From Akkermansiaceae bacterium (GTDB lineage Bacteria > Verrucomicrobiota > Verrucomicrobiia > Verrucomicrobiales > Akkermansiaceae), in the NCBI GenBank assembly GCA_018402445.1, contig JAGYIT010000016.1, positions 306,552-370,551 of the forward strand: DNA of 64,000 nt, in the 5' to 3' direction. Shown piece after piece: positions 1-8,204 of the stretch; positions within the stretch are counted from its first letter, which is position 1, and each line of letters starts with the position of its first letter. Below the pieces are notes generated by a model. That model worked only from the letters and a program-made list of their open reading frames with translations, did no database searches and was not told the DNA's origin. The translations under genes and the position numbers were made by a program.

Positions 1-2
1 CG

Positions 3-446
3 TATTGGGTTCTTGTCGTAGTTGCGGGACAAGGGGGTGGCGGGCTCATCGAGCGGGGATCGTCCGGGCGTTTCGACATTTACCAAACGTATCTTTCGCA
101 GATGGCGGGGGCGGAGTGGTTGGTGGGCAGGGGAAAAGTTTGGATGCTCCCCGAATCCTTGCTTGGATGGCGGGTTCATCATCCGCACAACGCCTATCTC
201 GGGCAGCTCGTCGGTTACGGCGCGATTGGCCTAGTGATGATGCTTGCCACGCTGGCCTGGGGTTTCCTCAAGATACGGCGGTCACCGGAATCGGCGATTT
301 TGGTTTTCGGCCTAGTGACCCTGCTGTTCGATGGGGGAATGGTTTTTTCCCTTATCTCCATCGCCCGCTGGGAAACTCTGGTGGTGATGGTGCCGCTGGT
401 GCTGGGGGTGGCGGCGTCAGGGGCGAAGGTGGAAGCTTCGGTTTGA
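3..446 (+). CDS. O-antigen ligase / Wzy-like membrane protein, C-terminal part
   Basis: The frame is open at the left edge of the window, so this is the last ~147 codons of a longer gene. The visible part has an ERGSSGR...Y stretch, a HHPHNAYL motif and then hydrophobic segments. The HNxYL motif after an R-rich loop is typical of the Wzy/WaaL O-antigen ligase and polymerase family, inner-membrane proteins that transfer or polymerise surface polysaccharide. It is convergent with sdhA, with about 170 bp between the stops. Without the N-terminal half a ligase cannot be told from a polymerase. Confidence 0.6.
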   Translation, partial: YWVLVVVAGQGGGGLIERGSSGRFDIYQTYLSQMAGAEWLVGRGKVWMLPESLLGWRVHHPHNAYLGQLVGYGAIGLVMMLATLAWGFLKIRRSPESAILVFGLVTLLFDGGMVFSLISIARWETLVVMVPLVLGVAASGAKVEASV

Positions 447-614
447 CCGCGCTTACGCAAAAAAATGCCGCCGCTGAAACGCTGCTCGTCGAGCTCGTGC
501 TTTGCGTAGGCTTCCTCCCAGAAATGTGGCTTGGCGTGTTCTTCCGCCGCAAAAGAAGGGTATGCCACGAAGCACAGCGCAAGAATCCACGACTTTCTGC
601 CGTATGCCGCCAAC

Positions 615-2585
615 TCACGCGTAGCTGCGAATGGAAACCTTCACACTCTCGTATTCGAGCGGCTCCTTGTGGAGGGTGGGCGTTTTGCCGGGGCCGTGAT
701 ATTCCCATGCGGAGACATAGCCGAAGGTTTCGTCGTGGCGTTTCGCTTCGCCGGGCTGGGTCTTGCCCGACTGGACTTCGGGGTCGGACTCGAAGAACTG
801 GTGCTCGCCACGGAAGTGGCCGCCGCAGGATTCCTCGCGCTGGAGGGCGTCGTGGCACATAAGCTCGCCGAACTCGAGAAAATCGGCGACGCGACCGGCT
901 TTTTCGAGCTCCATGTTGGGAGAATCGGAATCGCCGGGGATGCGGACGTTGTTCCAGAACTCCTCTCGGATGCGGGGGATTTCCTCCAGCGCCCAGGTGA
1001 GTCCCTCGACGGTGCGGAGCATGCCGCATTTGTCCCACATGACCTTGCCCAGATCGCGGTGGAAGGAATCGACGGTGCGCTTGCCTTGGATGGAGAGGAG
1101 TTTGGAGATGCGCTCGCGGACTTCGCCCTCGACCTGCGCGAAGGCGGGGTCGGAGGTGGTGACGGAGCCGGGCTTCTGGGTGGCGAGGTAGTTCGCGATG
1201 GTGGTGGGGATGACGAAATAACCGTCGGCGAGACCCTGCATGAGGGCGGAGGCTCCGAGGCGGTTCGCGCCGTGGTCGGAGAAGTTCGCCTCTCCGAGGA
1301 CGTGGAGCCCGGGGACGTTGGACATCAGGTTGTAGTCCACCCAGAGGCCGCCCATGGTGTAGTGGACGGCGGGATAGATCATCATCGGGCGCTCGTAGGG
1401 ATTTTCGCCGGAGATTTTCTCGTACATCTGGAAAAGGTTGCCGTAGCTGGCGCGGATCTTGTCTTCGCCGAGGCGCTTGATGGAATCGCGGAAATCGAGA
1501 TAGACGCCAAGGCCGGTGGGGGCGATGCCGCGGCCTTCGTCGCAGACTTCCTTGGCGGCGCGGGAGGAGATGTCGCGCGGGGCGAGGTTTCCGAAGGACG
1601 GGTATTTCCGCTCCAGGAAATAGTCGCGGTCTTCCTCGGGGACATCGTTGGGATTGAATTTCTCCTCGCGGATCTTGCGGGCGGTTTCCTTGTCCTTGGG
1701 TGCCCAGACGCGGCCGTCATTGCGGAGCGACTCGGACATGAGGGTAAGCTTCGACTGGTATTCACCGGAGACGGGGATGCAGGTCGGGTGGATCTGAGTG
1801 AAGCAGGGGTTGGCCATCAATGCACCACGGCGGGCGGCGCGCCACGCGGCCATGACATTGCAGCCCATGGCATTGGTGGAGAGGAAGAAGACATTACCGT
1901 AGCCACCGGTGGCCAAAATAACCGCATCCGCCGCGTGGCTGGAGATTGCTCCGGTGTTCAGGTCGCGGACGACGATGCCCTTGGCGTGGCCATCGACCTG
2001 GACGAGGTCGAGCATCTCGGTGCGCGGATACATTTTCACGCCGCCCTTGTGGATCTCCTTTTCAAGCGCTTGGTAGCAGCCGATCAGGAGCTGCTGGCCG
2101 GTCTGGCCGCGGGCGTAGAAGGTGCGGGAAACCTGCGCGCCGCCGAAGGAGCGGTTGTCGAGCAGCCCGCCGTATTCGCGGGCGAAGGGCACGCCTTGGG
2201 CGACGCATTGGTCGATGATCTGGCTGGAAACCTCGGCGAGGCGATAGACGTTGGCCTCGCGGGAGCGAAAATCGCCGCCCTTGATCGTGTCATAGAAAAG
2301 GCGGTAAACGGAGTCGCCATCGTTGCGATAGTTCTTCGCGGCGTTGATGCCGCCCTGCGCGGCGATGGAGTGGGCGCGGCGCGGCGAGTCCTGATAGCAG
2401 AAGCATTTCACGTTGTAGCCCAGCTCGGAAAGCGTGGCCGCGGCGGCACCGCCCGCAAGGCCGGAGCCGACCACGATGATGTTGAATTTCCGTTTGTTGG
2501 CCGGATTGATGAGCTTGGAATTCATCTTGTGGCTGGACCATTTCTGCTCCAGGGGGCCTGCGGGGATTTTGCTGTCAAGTGTCAT
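615..2585 (-). CDS. sdhA: succinate dehydrogenase / fumarate reductase flavoprotein subunit
   Basis: This 656-residue protein is the FAD-carrying catalytic subunit that oxidises succinate to fumarate at the membrane. A GSGLAGG dinucleotide-binding motif lies at about residues 40-46, and His72 in the [11 protein letters not shown] context is the expected covalent flavin attachment site. [13 protein letters not shown] and the GLWVDYN...GLHVLGEA...NRLGASAL stretch form the substrate and FAD pocket. The length and sequence fit the Bacillus/Bacteroidetes-type flavoprotein used with a single cytochrome b subunit. Met21 is an alternative start. It is read in the same direction as sdhC but is separated from it by a PIN toxin/antitoxin-like pair, and no iron-sulfur subunit follows. 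Confidence 0.95.
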   Translation of the reverse strand: MTLDSKIPAGPLEQKWSSHKMNSKLINPANKRKFNIIVVGSGLAGGAAAATLSELGYNVKCFCYQDSPRRAHSIAAQGGINAAKNYRNDGDSVYRLFYDTIKGGDFRSREANVYRLAEVSSQIIDQCVAQGVPFAREYGGLLDNRSFGGAQVSRTFYARGQTGQQLLIGCYQALEKEIHKGGVKMYPRTEMLDLVQVDGHAKGIVVRDLNTGAISSHAADAVILATGGYGNVFFLSTNAMGCNVMAAWRAARRGALMANPCFTQIHPTCIPVSGEYQSKLTLMSESLRNDGRVWAPKDKETARKIREEKFNPNDVPEEDRDYFLERKYPSFGNLAPRDISSRAAKEVCDEGRGIAPTGLGVYLDFRDSIKRLGEDKIRASYGNLFQMYEKISGENPYERPMMIYPAVHYTMGGLWVDYNLMSNVPGLHVLGEANFSDHGANRLGASALMQGLADGYFVIPTTIANYLATQKPGSVTTSDPAFAQVEGEVRERISKLLSIQGKRTVDSFHRDLGKVMWDKCGMLRTVEGLTWALEEIPRIREEFWNNVRIPGDSDSPNMELEKAGRVADFLEFGELMCHDALQREESCGGHFRGEHQFFESDPEVQSGKTQPGEAKRHDETFGYVSAWEYHGPGKTPTLHKEPLEYESVKVSIRSYA

Positions 2586-2625
2586 GGCGGTGGATGGATT
2601 GCGGGATGCGCGGTGCTGGTGCGTT

Positions 2626-2811
2626 CTAATGCTTGTGGTTTGATATTTTCAGGGGTTTGTGGAAGCGCGGGTCTCCCGCTTCACGGGCCTGCAGCGCACG
2701 ACCCAGCGCAACCACATCGAAACCAAAAGCGGCGGCGATTTCCTCTTTGTGGCGACGGACTTCTGCGATCACGGGATCGACAATGGGTTTGGGATTATCT
2801 ATCGTCTTCAT
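2626..2811 (-). CDS. small antitoxin-like protein paired with a PIN toxin
   Basis: This 61-residue protein has a [29 protein letters not shown] core, seen in many short proteins next to PIN-domain toxins. They are taken to be antitoxins that bind the toxin and possibly its promoter. The start overlaps the end of the upstream PIN gene by 17 bp, which implies coupled translation with the toxin first and the antitoxin second. It ends about 40 bp before sdhA, so the pair is embedded in the sdh unit. The function is inferred from family context; there is no recognisable DNA-binding fold. Confidence 0.6.
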   Translation of the reverse strand: MKTIDNPKPIVDPVIAEVRRHKEEIAAAFGFDVVALGRALQAREAGDPRFHKPLKISNHKH

Positions 2812-3280
2812 CGTTCTGGAGGAGTTCTTCGGGGCTGCACATTACGGGAAGTTCAAACCCCGCCCGCTCCACGGCATTCCTCAGCCGGTCGCGAAGAAAC
2901 GGATTGGCGATGTGTTTGAAATTCCAAGTCACAAGGTAGTCGATACGATGGAAGGATGCCACAGCAATGTGGAGAGAGTCGGGAGCCGCCTTTGCAGGGA
3001 CTATCCCGGATTCGAGCAGAAGGCGGGCAATTTCCAGGGCTTCGTCTGACAGATGCAGGAGGTGGATTGGCTCGAGAAGGCGCAGTCGCTCGTCAGCCAA
3101 TCGGGCATCGCCTCTTCCCGCTTCATCAAGAGTTATGAGGGATGTGACAAGGTCTAATCCGGAACACCCGCCGTCCCACCATTTCCTGGTTGCCGCCAGC
3201 TTTGAAACTTGGAAGAGGCTGGATGATGCCGATGCCACGTAGTAGCTCGGTATCGTAGTCTCAATGTAAGCGGTTGGCAT
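2795..3280 (-). CDS. PIN-domain protein, VapC-like toxin
   Basis: This 161-residue protein is probably an RNase of the PIN superfamily. YIETTIPSYY lies at residues 5-14, acidic residues at Asp52-Glu53, and the DSLHIAVA motif has Asp101. A late LVTWNFKHIAN motif (117-127) is typical of PIN proteins, which cut RNA using clustered acidic residues and divalent metal. The first acidic position is Glu7 rather than the usual Asp. It overlaps the downstream antitoxin-like gene by 17 bp and starts 22 bp after sdhC ends. It is likely the toxin of a type II module co-transcribed with sdh genes; activity is not shown. Confidence 0.7.
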   Translation of the reverse strand: MPTAYIETTIPSYYVASASSSLFQVSKLAATRKWWDGGCSGLDLVTSLITLDEAGRGDARLADERLRLLEPIHLLHLSDEALEIARLLLESGIVPAKAAPDSLHIAVASFHRIDYLVTWNFKHIANPFLRDRLRNAVERAGFELPVMCSPEELLQNDEDDR

Positions 3281-3302
3281 TGGCGGGAGTCGAGGCGGGA
3301 TG

Positions 3303-3992
3303 CTATTTCACAAGACCGAGCATGATGGCGACCGGAATGGAGACAAAACCGACCCAGATGATAACCGCGTAGCCGAGAGAGATGGACCGGATGAGGCCGG
3401 CCGATTTTTTCGAGCGGAAGCCGAGGGTCTGGAACATGGAGGCGACGCCGTGGCTGATGTGGGAGCAGAGCAGCGTCATGGCGACCAGGTAAAAGAGCAC
3501 GACGAGCACCTGAAGGAAGCCGCCGCTGAACCCGGCGATGACCATTTCGTAGGGGGATTCCTTGGCGATGGCGGCGAGGTGGGAGTTCGTGCGGACGGTG
3601 AAATGAAGGATGTGGAAAACGATGAAGGCGAGGACGGTGAGGCCGGACCAGACCATGATCCGCGAGGATTTCGAGGCCTGGATGGTGGCTTGGAACTCGT
3701 ATTGCTGCCGCGCGGCCCTGTTTTCCCGGGTCAGGAGGATGGTCGCCCAGACATGCAGGACGAGCACCACGATCAGCCCGATGCGGGCGACCCAGATCAG
3801 CGCGCCGTGTCCCGCCGTGTGGAGGAATTTGGCGTATTCATCGAAGGCCTCTTTTCCCGCATACATCAGGAGGTTTCCGGTGAGGTGAGCCGCCAGGAAA
3901 AGCACCATGGCCAGCCCGGTGACGGCGACTACGAGTTTTTTTCCGATGGAGGAATTCCAATAGGCGGCGGCGCTGCGGGTAAGGGCGTTCAT
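3303..3992 (-). CDS. sdhC: succinate dehydrogenase cytochrome b subunit (b558 type)
   Basis: This 229-residue membrane anchor has about five hydrophobic segments. It fits the single-subunit dihaem cytochrome b558 family that anchors SdhA and SdhB and passes electrons to quinone. Candidate haem-ligand histidines lie inside or beside the helices: His36 (AAHLTGN), His80 (VLHVW), His127/His130 (FHILHF) and His178/His181. It is first in the leftward sdh unit, followed by the PIN pair and then sdhA. The start is the first ATG after the spacer from phoU. Confidence 0.9.
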   Translation of the reverse strand: MNALTRSAAAYWNSSIGKKLVVAVTGLAMVLFLAAHLTGNLLMYAGKEAFDEYAKFLHTAGHGALIWVARIGLIVVLVLHVWATILLTRENRAARQQYEFQATIQASKSSRIMVWSGLTVLAFIVFHILHFTVRTNSHLAAIAKESPYEMVIAGFSGGFLQVLVVLFYLVAMTLLCSHISHGVASMFQTLGFRSKKSAGLIRSISLGYAVIIWVGFVSIPVAIMLGLVK

Positions 3993-4078
3993 GGATCAGG
4001 TGCGGAGACGCCCTTAGGTAGCGCACACCCCCGAGAACTTCAAGGGGAAGAAAAGCAGGTTTTTCCCGCAGAAGTATC

Positions 4079-4780
4079 TCAATCCTCCTGCGGCATCTCG
4101 CGCTCGCTTTTGCTCTTATGGCGGAGGTCTTTCGCGTGCTCGAGGTAAACGGCGTCCTCGCCGATGTTGGCGGCGAGGTCTCCCACGCGCTCGAGCGACC
4201 GGACGATGAAGATGAGGTGGAGGTATTCCTGGCAGCGGCCCTGGGTTTCCTCGATGCGGGAGGCGAAATGAGCGGTGGTCTGCTTGTGCATCCTGTCCAA
4301 CTCCTTGTCGCGTGTGTGCAGGGAGGCTCCGAGCGGGCCGTCGCCGTCGCTGTAGGAGGAGATCGCGTCGCGCAGGAGGTGGTCGGCGAGGGTGTAGAGC
4401 GGCTCGATGAGGTTCACCTCGCTGAGTTCCGGGGCGTTAGAAATTTTCTTGGCGCGCTTGGCGATGTTCACCGCGTGGTCGGACATGCGCTCCAGGTTCA
4501 TCGAGATTTTCATCGAGGAAACGACAAGGCGCAGATCCGTAGCCATGGGATGGTATTTCACCAAGATGTCCATGCCGAGCTGGTCGATGACACGCTCCGC
4601 CTCATCGACATCGTCGTCGTCGGCGATGACGGAGTTGGCGAGTTCGGTGTTGCGTTCCATGAGGGCGCGGATCGCGCGCTCGAGGTTGAGGCGGGTGCGG
4701 GCGGCCATGGAGAGCACTTCGCCCTTCAGCGCGGAGATGGCGTGGTCGAAATCGCGGAGGATGTGGGGCGAGGTGTTCAT
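4079..4780 (-). CDS. phoU: phosphate transport system regulator PhoU
   Basis: This 233-residue all-helical protein has two PhoU repeats, each with the metal-binding E-x-x-x-D core (LERMSDHAVNIAKRAK and LERVGDLAANIGEDAV). PhoU links the PstSCAB transporter to the PhoR/PhoB two-component system and represses the Pho regulon when phosphate is ample. It is the last gene of the leftward pst cluster. A 123-bp spacer containing an inverted repeat of ACACAAG words separates it from the second pstB, so its expression relative to pstB may differ. Confidence 0.93.
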   Translation of the reverse strand: MNTSPHILRDFDHAISALKGEVLSMAARTRLNLERAIRALMERNTELANSVIADDDDVDEAERVIDQLGMDILVKYHPMATDLRLVVSSMKISMNLERMSDHAVNIAKRAKKISNAPELSEVNLIEPLYTLADHLLRDAISSYSDGDGPLGASLHTRDKELDRMHKQTTAHFASRIEETQGRCQEYLHLIFIVRSLERVGDLAANIGEDAVYLEHAKDLRHKSKSEREMPQED

Positions 4781-4802
4781 GGTAAGCTAAGACTTAAGAC
4801 GG

Positions 4803-4905
4803 CAAGACACAAGACACAAGACTGGAGGGCACAAGAAACGGGGACGCAAATGATTGGCGGGAAATTCTTCATCTTGTGTCTTGTGTCTCAAAGTCTTGTG
4901 TCTTC
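4803..4905. repeat. inverted repeat built from CAAGACA words between pstB and phoU
   Basis: CAAGACACAAGACACAAGAC (4803-4822) faces CTTGTGTCTTGTGTCTC and a second CTTGTGTCTT (4873-4905). The arms are tandem 7-mers, so the pair can fold into a hairpin with a loop of about 50 nt. The right arm abuts the stop codon of the second pstB gene. Confidence 0.8.
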
Positions 4906-5677
4906 ACCCGAATCGCCCGGTGATGTATTGCTCGGTTTGCGGAACCGAAGGATTGGAAAACATCTTCGGGGTCTTGTCGTATTCTACCAGCTCGCCCAGG
5001 TAAAAGAAAGCGGTCATGTCGGAAACCCGGGTGGCCTGCTGCATGTTGTGGGTGACGATGACGATGGTGTAGTCGCGCTTGAGTTCCTTGATGAGTTCCT
5101 CGACGCGGGCGGTGGCGATGGGATCGAGGGCGGAGCAGGGCTCGTCCATCAGGATGATGGAGGGATCGACGGCAGTGGTGCGGGCGATGCAGAGCCGCTG
5201 CTGCTGGCCGCCGGAAAGGCCGTAGGCGCTCTCGTTGAGGCGGTCTTTCACCTCGTCCCAGAGGGCGGCGCCGCGCAGGGATTTCTCGACGACGGCATCG
5301 AGGTTCTCCTTGTTTTTCTCGCCGAGGATGCGTGGGCCGTAGGCGACGTTTTCGTAGATGGAGCGCGGGAAGGGGTTGGATTTCTGGAACACCATGCCCA
5401 CGCGGCGGCGGAGCTCCACGCCATCGACCTCCTTGTCGTGGATCTCGACGCCGTTGATGAGGATCTCGCCCTTGGTGACTTTCGCGCCGGGGATGAAATC
5501 GTTCATGCGATTGAAACAGCGGAGCAGGGTCGATTTCCCGCAGCCCGAGGGGCCGATGAAGGCGGTGACCTGGTTGCGGGCGATGTCCATGGTCACGTCT
5601 TTCATCGCGCGGGATTTCCCGTAGGAGAAATCGACGCCGCGCACCTCGATGGCGGGTGATGGAGGTTGGTTATCCAT
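4904..5677 (-). CDS. pstB: phosphate ABC transporter ATP-binding protein, second copy
   Basis: This 257-residue ATPase has Walker [10 protein letters not shown], signature LSGGQQQR, Walker B IILMDEP and the switch His in VTHN. It is the cytoplasmic motor of the high-affinity phosphate importer PstSCAB. The stop of the preceding pstB copy and the start of this one are only 2 bp apart, so the copies are almost certainly cotranscribed and probably translationally coupled. The ends YITGRF(G/S) are nearly identical, but the bodies differ (here [10 protein letters not shown] against [10 protein letters not shown]), which indicates old duplicates. PstB works as a dimer, so a heterodimer is possible. 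Confidence 0.93.
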   Translation of the reverse strand: MDNQPPSPAIEVRGVDFSYGKSRAMKDVTMDIARNQVTAFIGPSGCGKSTLLRCFNRMNDFIPGAKVTKGEILINGVEIHDKEVDGVELRRRVGMVFQKSNPFPRSIYENVAYGPRILGEKNKENLDAVVEKSLRGAALWDEVKDRLNESAYGLSGGQQQRLCIARTTAVDPSIILMDEPCSALDPIATARVEELIKELKRDYTIVIVTHNMQQATRVSDMTAFFYLGELVEYDKTPKMFSNPSVPQTEQYITGRFG

Positions 5678-5679
5678 TT

Positions 5680-6471
5680 CTAGCTGAACCTTCCGGTGAT
5701 GTAGGACTCGGTCTGTTCCTGTTTAGGGTTCTCGAAAACCTGGACTGTCTTTCCGTATTCGATCAGCTTGCCCATGTAGAGGAAGGCGGTGCGATCCGAG
5801 CAACGGGTGGCCTGCTCCATGTTGTGGGTCACGATGACGATGGTGTAGCGGTTCTTGAGGGTGGTGATGAGTTCTTCGATCTTCAGCGTCGCGAGCGGAT
5901 CGAGCGCGGCGCAGGGCTCGTCCATGAGCAGGATCTCGGGGCGGTTCGCAATGGCGCGGGCGATGCAGAGGCGCTGCTGCTGCCCGCCGGAAAGGCCGAA
6001 GGCGCTATCGTGCAGGCGGTCTTTCACCTCGTCCCAGAGCGCGGCGTCGTGGAGGGCGCGCTCGACGGTTTCATCGAGCTCCTTTTTGCCGCTGCGCCCG
6101 GCGACGCGGAGGCTGAAGATGACATTTTCGTAAATGGATTTCGCGAAGGGGTTGTATTTCTGGAACACCATGCCGACGCGTTTGCGCAGCGAAATAACCT
6201 CGACGGAGGGATCGTAGAGGCTCACGCCGTCGAGGCGGATGTCGCCCTCGTGGCGGACGCCGTCGATGAGGTCGTTCATGCGGTTCATGTTCCGCAGCAA
6301 GGTCGATTTCCCGCAGCCGGAGGGGCCGATAAGCGCGGTGATCTCGTTCTCGGGGATGGACATGTCGATGCCGAAGATCGCCTGTTTTTCACCGTAGTGG
6401 AAACTGAAGTCCTCGATCCGGATGAAATCGGGGCGGGGTGTTTTTTCGGGCACCTGAGATGAAGCGGACAT
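5680..6471 (-). CDS. pstB: phosphate ABC transporter ATP-binding protein, first copy
   Basis: This 263-residue ATPase has Walker [13 protein letters not shown], the PstB-type [17 protein letters not shown] segment, signature [16 protein letters not shown] and Walker [13 protein letters not shown]. It couples ATP hydrolysis to phosphate import through PstC/PstA. It follows pstA after a 98-bp spacer that holds an inverted repeat of TTCGTGC words, and it runs into the second pstB 2 bp later. An N-terminal extension of about 15 residues precedes the usual PstB start. Confidence 0.94.
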   Translation of the reverse strand: MSASSQVPEKTPRPDFIRIEDFSFHYGEKQAIFGIDMSIPENEITALIGPSGCGKSTLLRNMNRMNDLIDGVRHEGDIRLDGVSLYDPSVEVISLRKRVGMVFQKYNPFAKSIYENVIFSLRVAGRSGKKELDETVERALHDAALWDEVKDRLHDSAFGLSGGQQQRLCIARAIANRPEILLMDEPCAALDPLATLKIEELITTLKNRYTIVIVTHNMEQATRCSDRTAFLYMGKLIEYGKTVQVFENPKQEQTESYITGRFS

Positions 6472-6490
6472 GGAGATGAAAATTCTAATT

Positions 6491-6570
6491 TCTAAGCACG
6501 AATGTCTAAAGGAAGAGGATCGGTCGAAACTTTTTCATTTTAGATTTTATACTTCGTGCTTCGTGCTTCT
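6491..6570. repeat. inverted repeat of TTCGTGC / TCTAAA words between pstA and pstB
   Basis: TCTAAGCACGAATGTCTAAA at the left (from 6491) is complementary in part to TTTAGATTTTATACTTCGTGCTTCGTGCTT at the right (to about 6570). The right arm contains a tandem CTTCGTG word. It resembles the island between pstB and phoU in build but not in sequence. Confidence 0.6.
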
Positions 6571-8201
6571 CAAAAGCTGCTTACAGCGAAGCGTTTTTTG
6601 AGGCGGTTGCGGATGAGGATGGCGGTGAGGTTGAGAGTGACGACGACGAGGATGAGGAGGAGGGCGGTCGCATAGACCATGGGTTTGGCGGCTTCAGCGT
6701 CGGGGGACTGGAAGCCGAGGTCGTAGATGTGGAAGCCGAGGTGCATGAACTTGCGCTCGGCGTGGATGAAGGGGGCGATGCCGTCGATGGGCAGGGTGGG
6801 CGCGAGCTTCACCACGCCGACGAGCATCAGCGGCGCGACCTCGCCCGCGCCGCGCGCCATGGCGAGGATGACACCGGTGAGAATGCCGGGAAGCGAGGCG
6901 GGGAGCACGATGCGCTGGATGGTCTGCCACTTCGAGGCTCCACAGGCGAGAGCCGCCTCGCGGACGCCGCGCGGGACAGCGGAGAGGGCTTCCTCCGTGG
7001 CCACGATGACGACCGGCAGAGTTAGCAGGGCGAGGGTCAGCGATGCCCAGAGGATGCCGGGCGTGCCGAAGGTGGGCGTGGGGAGTTTCTCGGAGTAGAA
7101 GGTCTGGTCAATGCCCGCGCCGACGAAATACACGAAGAACGCGAGGCCGAAGACGCCGAAGACGATGGAGGGCACGCCGGCGAGGTTGTTCACGCAGATG
7201 CGGACGATGCGGACCATGAGGCCCTGCTTGGCGTATTCGCGCAGGTAGATGGCGGCGATGACTCCGAAGGGGGTCACGAAAAAGCTCATCACCAGAGTCA
7301 TCACCACGGTGCCGAAAATGGCGGGGAACACGCCGCCCTCCATGTTCGCCTCGCGGGGATCCTCTTTTAGAAAATACCACGCGCGGCGCAGCGCCTCGCC
7401 GAGCCGTCCGAAAAAGCCCATCGTGTTCGGCGAGTAAACATGCAGCAACTGCCCGGACGAGAGTGGCCTCTCGCGCCCGTCGGCGATGCGGTAGATTACG
7501 TTGGTGGCAGCCATGCCGTCGGAGAGCTTATCGGCCTCCGTCTTGAGCGCGGCGAACTCCTTTTCAAGCGCCGCCTTGCGCGCTACGGCATTCTCTTCCG
7601 TGATGCGTCCGGCTTTCAGATCGTAGCCGATCTCCTCCATCTCCGCGCTGATCTTGCCGATCTGCTTGCGCTCGATATATAGAGTCTTGGCGCGGGTCCC
7701 GTCGCTTTCGGAAATGAGCGTGTCGAGTTTCCCCATGAAATCCGCGTCCGTGGCTTCGGTGCGCCCGTCCGGGCTCTCGATGGCGACAACCTCGCCGATG
7801 GCCGGGCCGTAGGCGAGGCGCTCGAAAAGCAACATGCTCTCCGGTGTGCTGCGGCTGACGATGTCGCGGACATCCACGTAGAGGAACGACTCTCCGCTGA
7901 CGTCCTTGTTGCCGCGGAAAATCTGGAGTTCCTCGACGATCTTGCCCTCTGCGTCTTTCCGCTCCTGGGTCTGCGTGACGTAACCGGCGATTTTCTCTAC
8001 CGTATCCCCGCTGCGGATCTCGAACAGCTCGATGCGCTTCGGCCAGAAAGAGGCCGCGCCTTTCACGAGGATGAGCAGGAACAGCCCGAGCGCCATGATG
8101 ACCCCGACGGCCAGCCCCGCGGCGGTGAGCCAGACGAGCGGCTCGCCCTTGCGCGACCTTCCGGTGGTCGCGAACCTCTCGTTCTCGGTTTCGGCGGGCA
8201 T
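6570..8201 (-). CDS. pstA: phosphate ABC transporter permease PstA, extended form
   Basis: This 543-residue inner-membrane permease is the partner of PstC. After a first membrane segment (about residues 25-48) comes a soluble region of some 220 residues with a charged coiled-coil stretch. The permease helices follow, with an EAA-loop motif (SAVPRGVREAALACGASKWQTI) that contacts PstB. Standard PstA has about 290 residues; the long form with a large extracytoplasmic domain is known in some Gram-negative bacteria such as Pseudomonas. It lies 3 bp downstream of pstC. Confidence 0.9.
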   Translation of the reverse strand: MPAETENERFATTGRSRKGEPLVWLTAAGLAVGVIMALGLFLLILVKGAASFWPKRIELFEIRSGDTVEKIAGYVTQTQERKDAEGKIVEELQIFRGNKDVSGESFLYVDVRDIVSRSTPESMLLFERLAYGPAIGEVVAIESPDGRTEATDADFMGKLDTLISESDGTRAKTLYIERKQIGKISAEMEEIGYDLKAGRITEENAVARKAALEKEFAALKTEADKLSDGMAATNVIYRIADGRERPLSSGQLLHVYSPNTMGFFGRLGEALRRAWYFLKEDPREANMEGGVFPAIFGTVVMTLVMSFFVTPFGVIAAIYLREYAKQGLMVRIVRICVNNLAGVPSIVFGVFGLAFFVYFVGAGIDQTFYSEKLPTPTFGTPGILWASLTLALLTLPVVIVATEEALSAVPRGVREAALACGASKWQTIQRIVLPASLPGILTGVILAMARGAGEVAPLMLVGVVKLAPTLPIDGIAPFIHAERKFMHLGFHIYDLGFQSPDAEAAKPMVYATALLLILVVVTLNLTAILIRNRLKKRFAVSSF

Positions 8202-8204
8202 GGG

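Noticed and set aside
215..613. Minus-strand frame after sdhA starting like a signal peptide
   Set aside because: It needs a TTG start, overlaps the O-antigen-ligase-like gene for most of its length and is not like SdhB.
531..2939. 802-codon open frame on the plus strand
   Set aside because: It lies opposite sdhA and its protein is a run of Ala/Gly/Asp/Val-rich text without motifs; a GC-rich antisense shadow.
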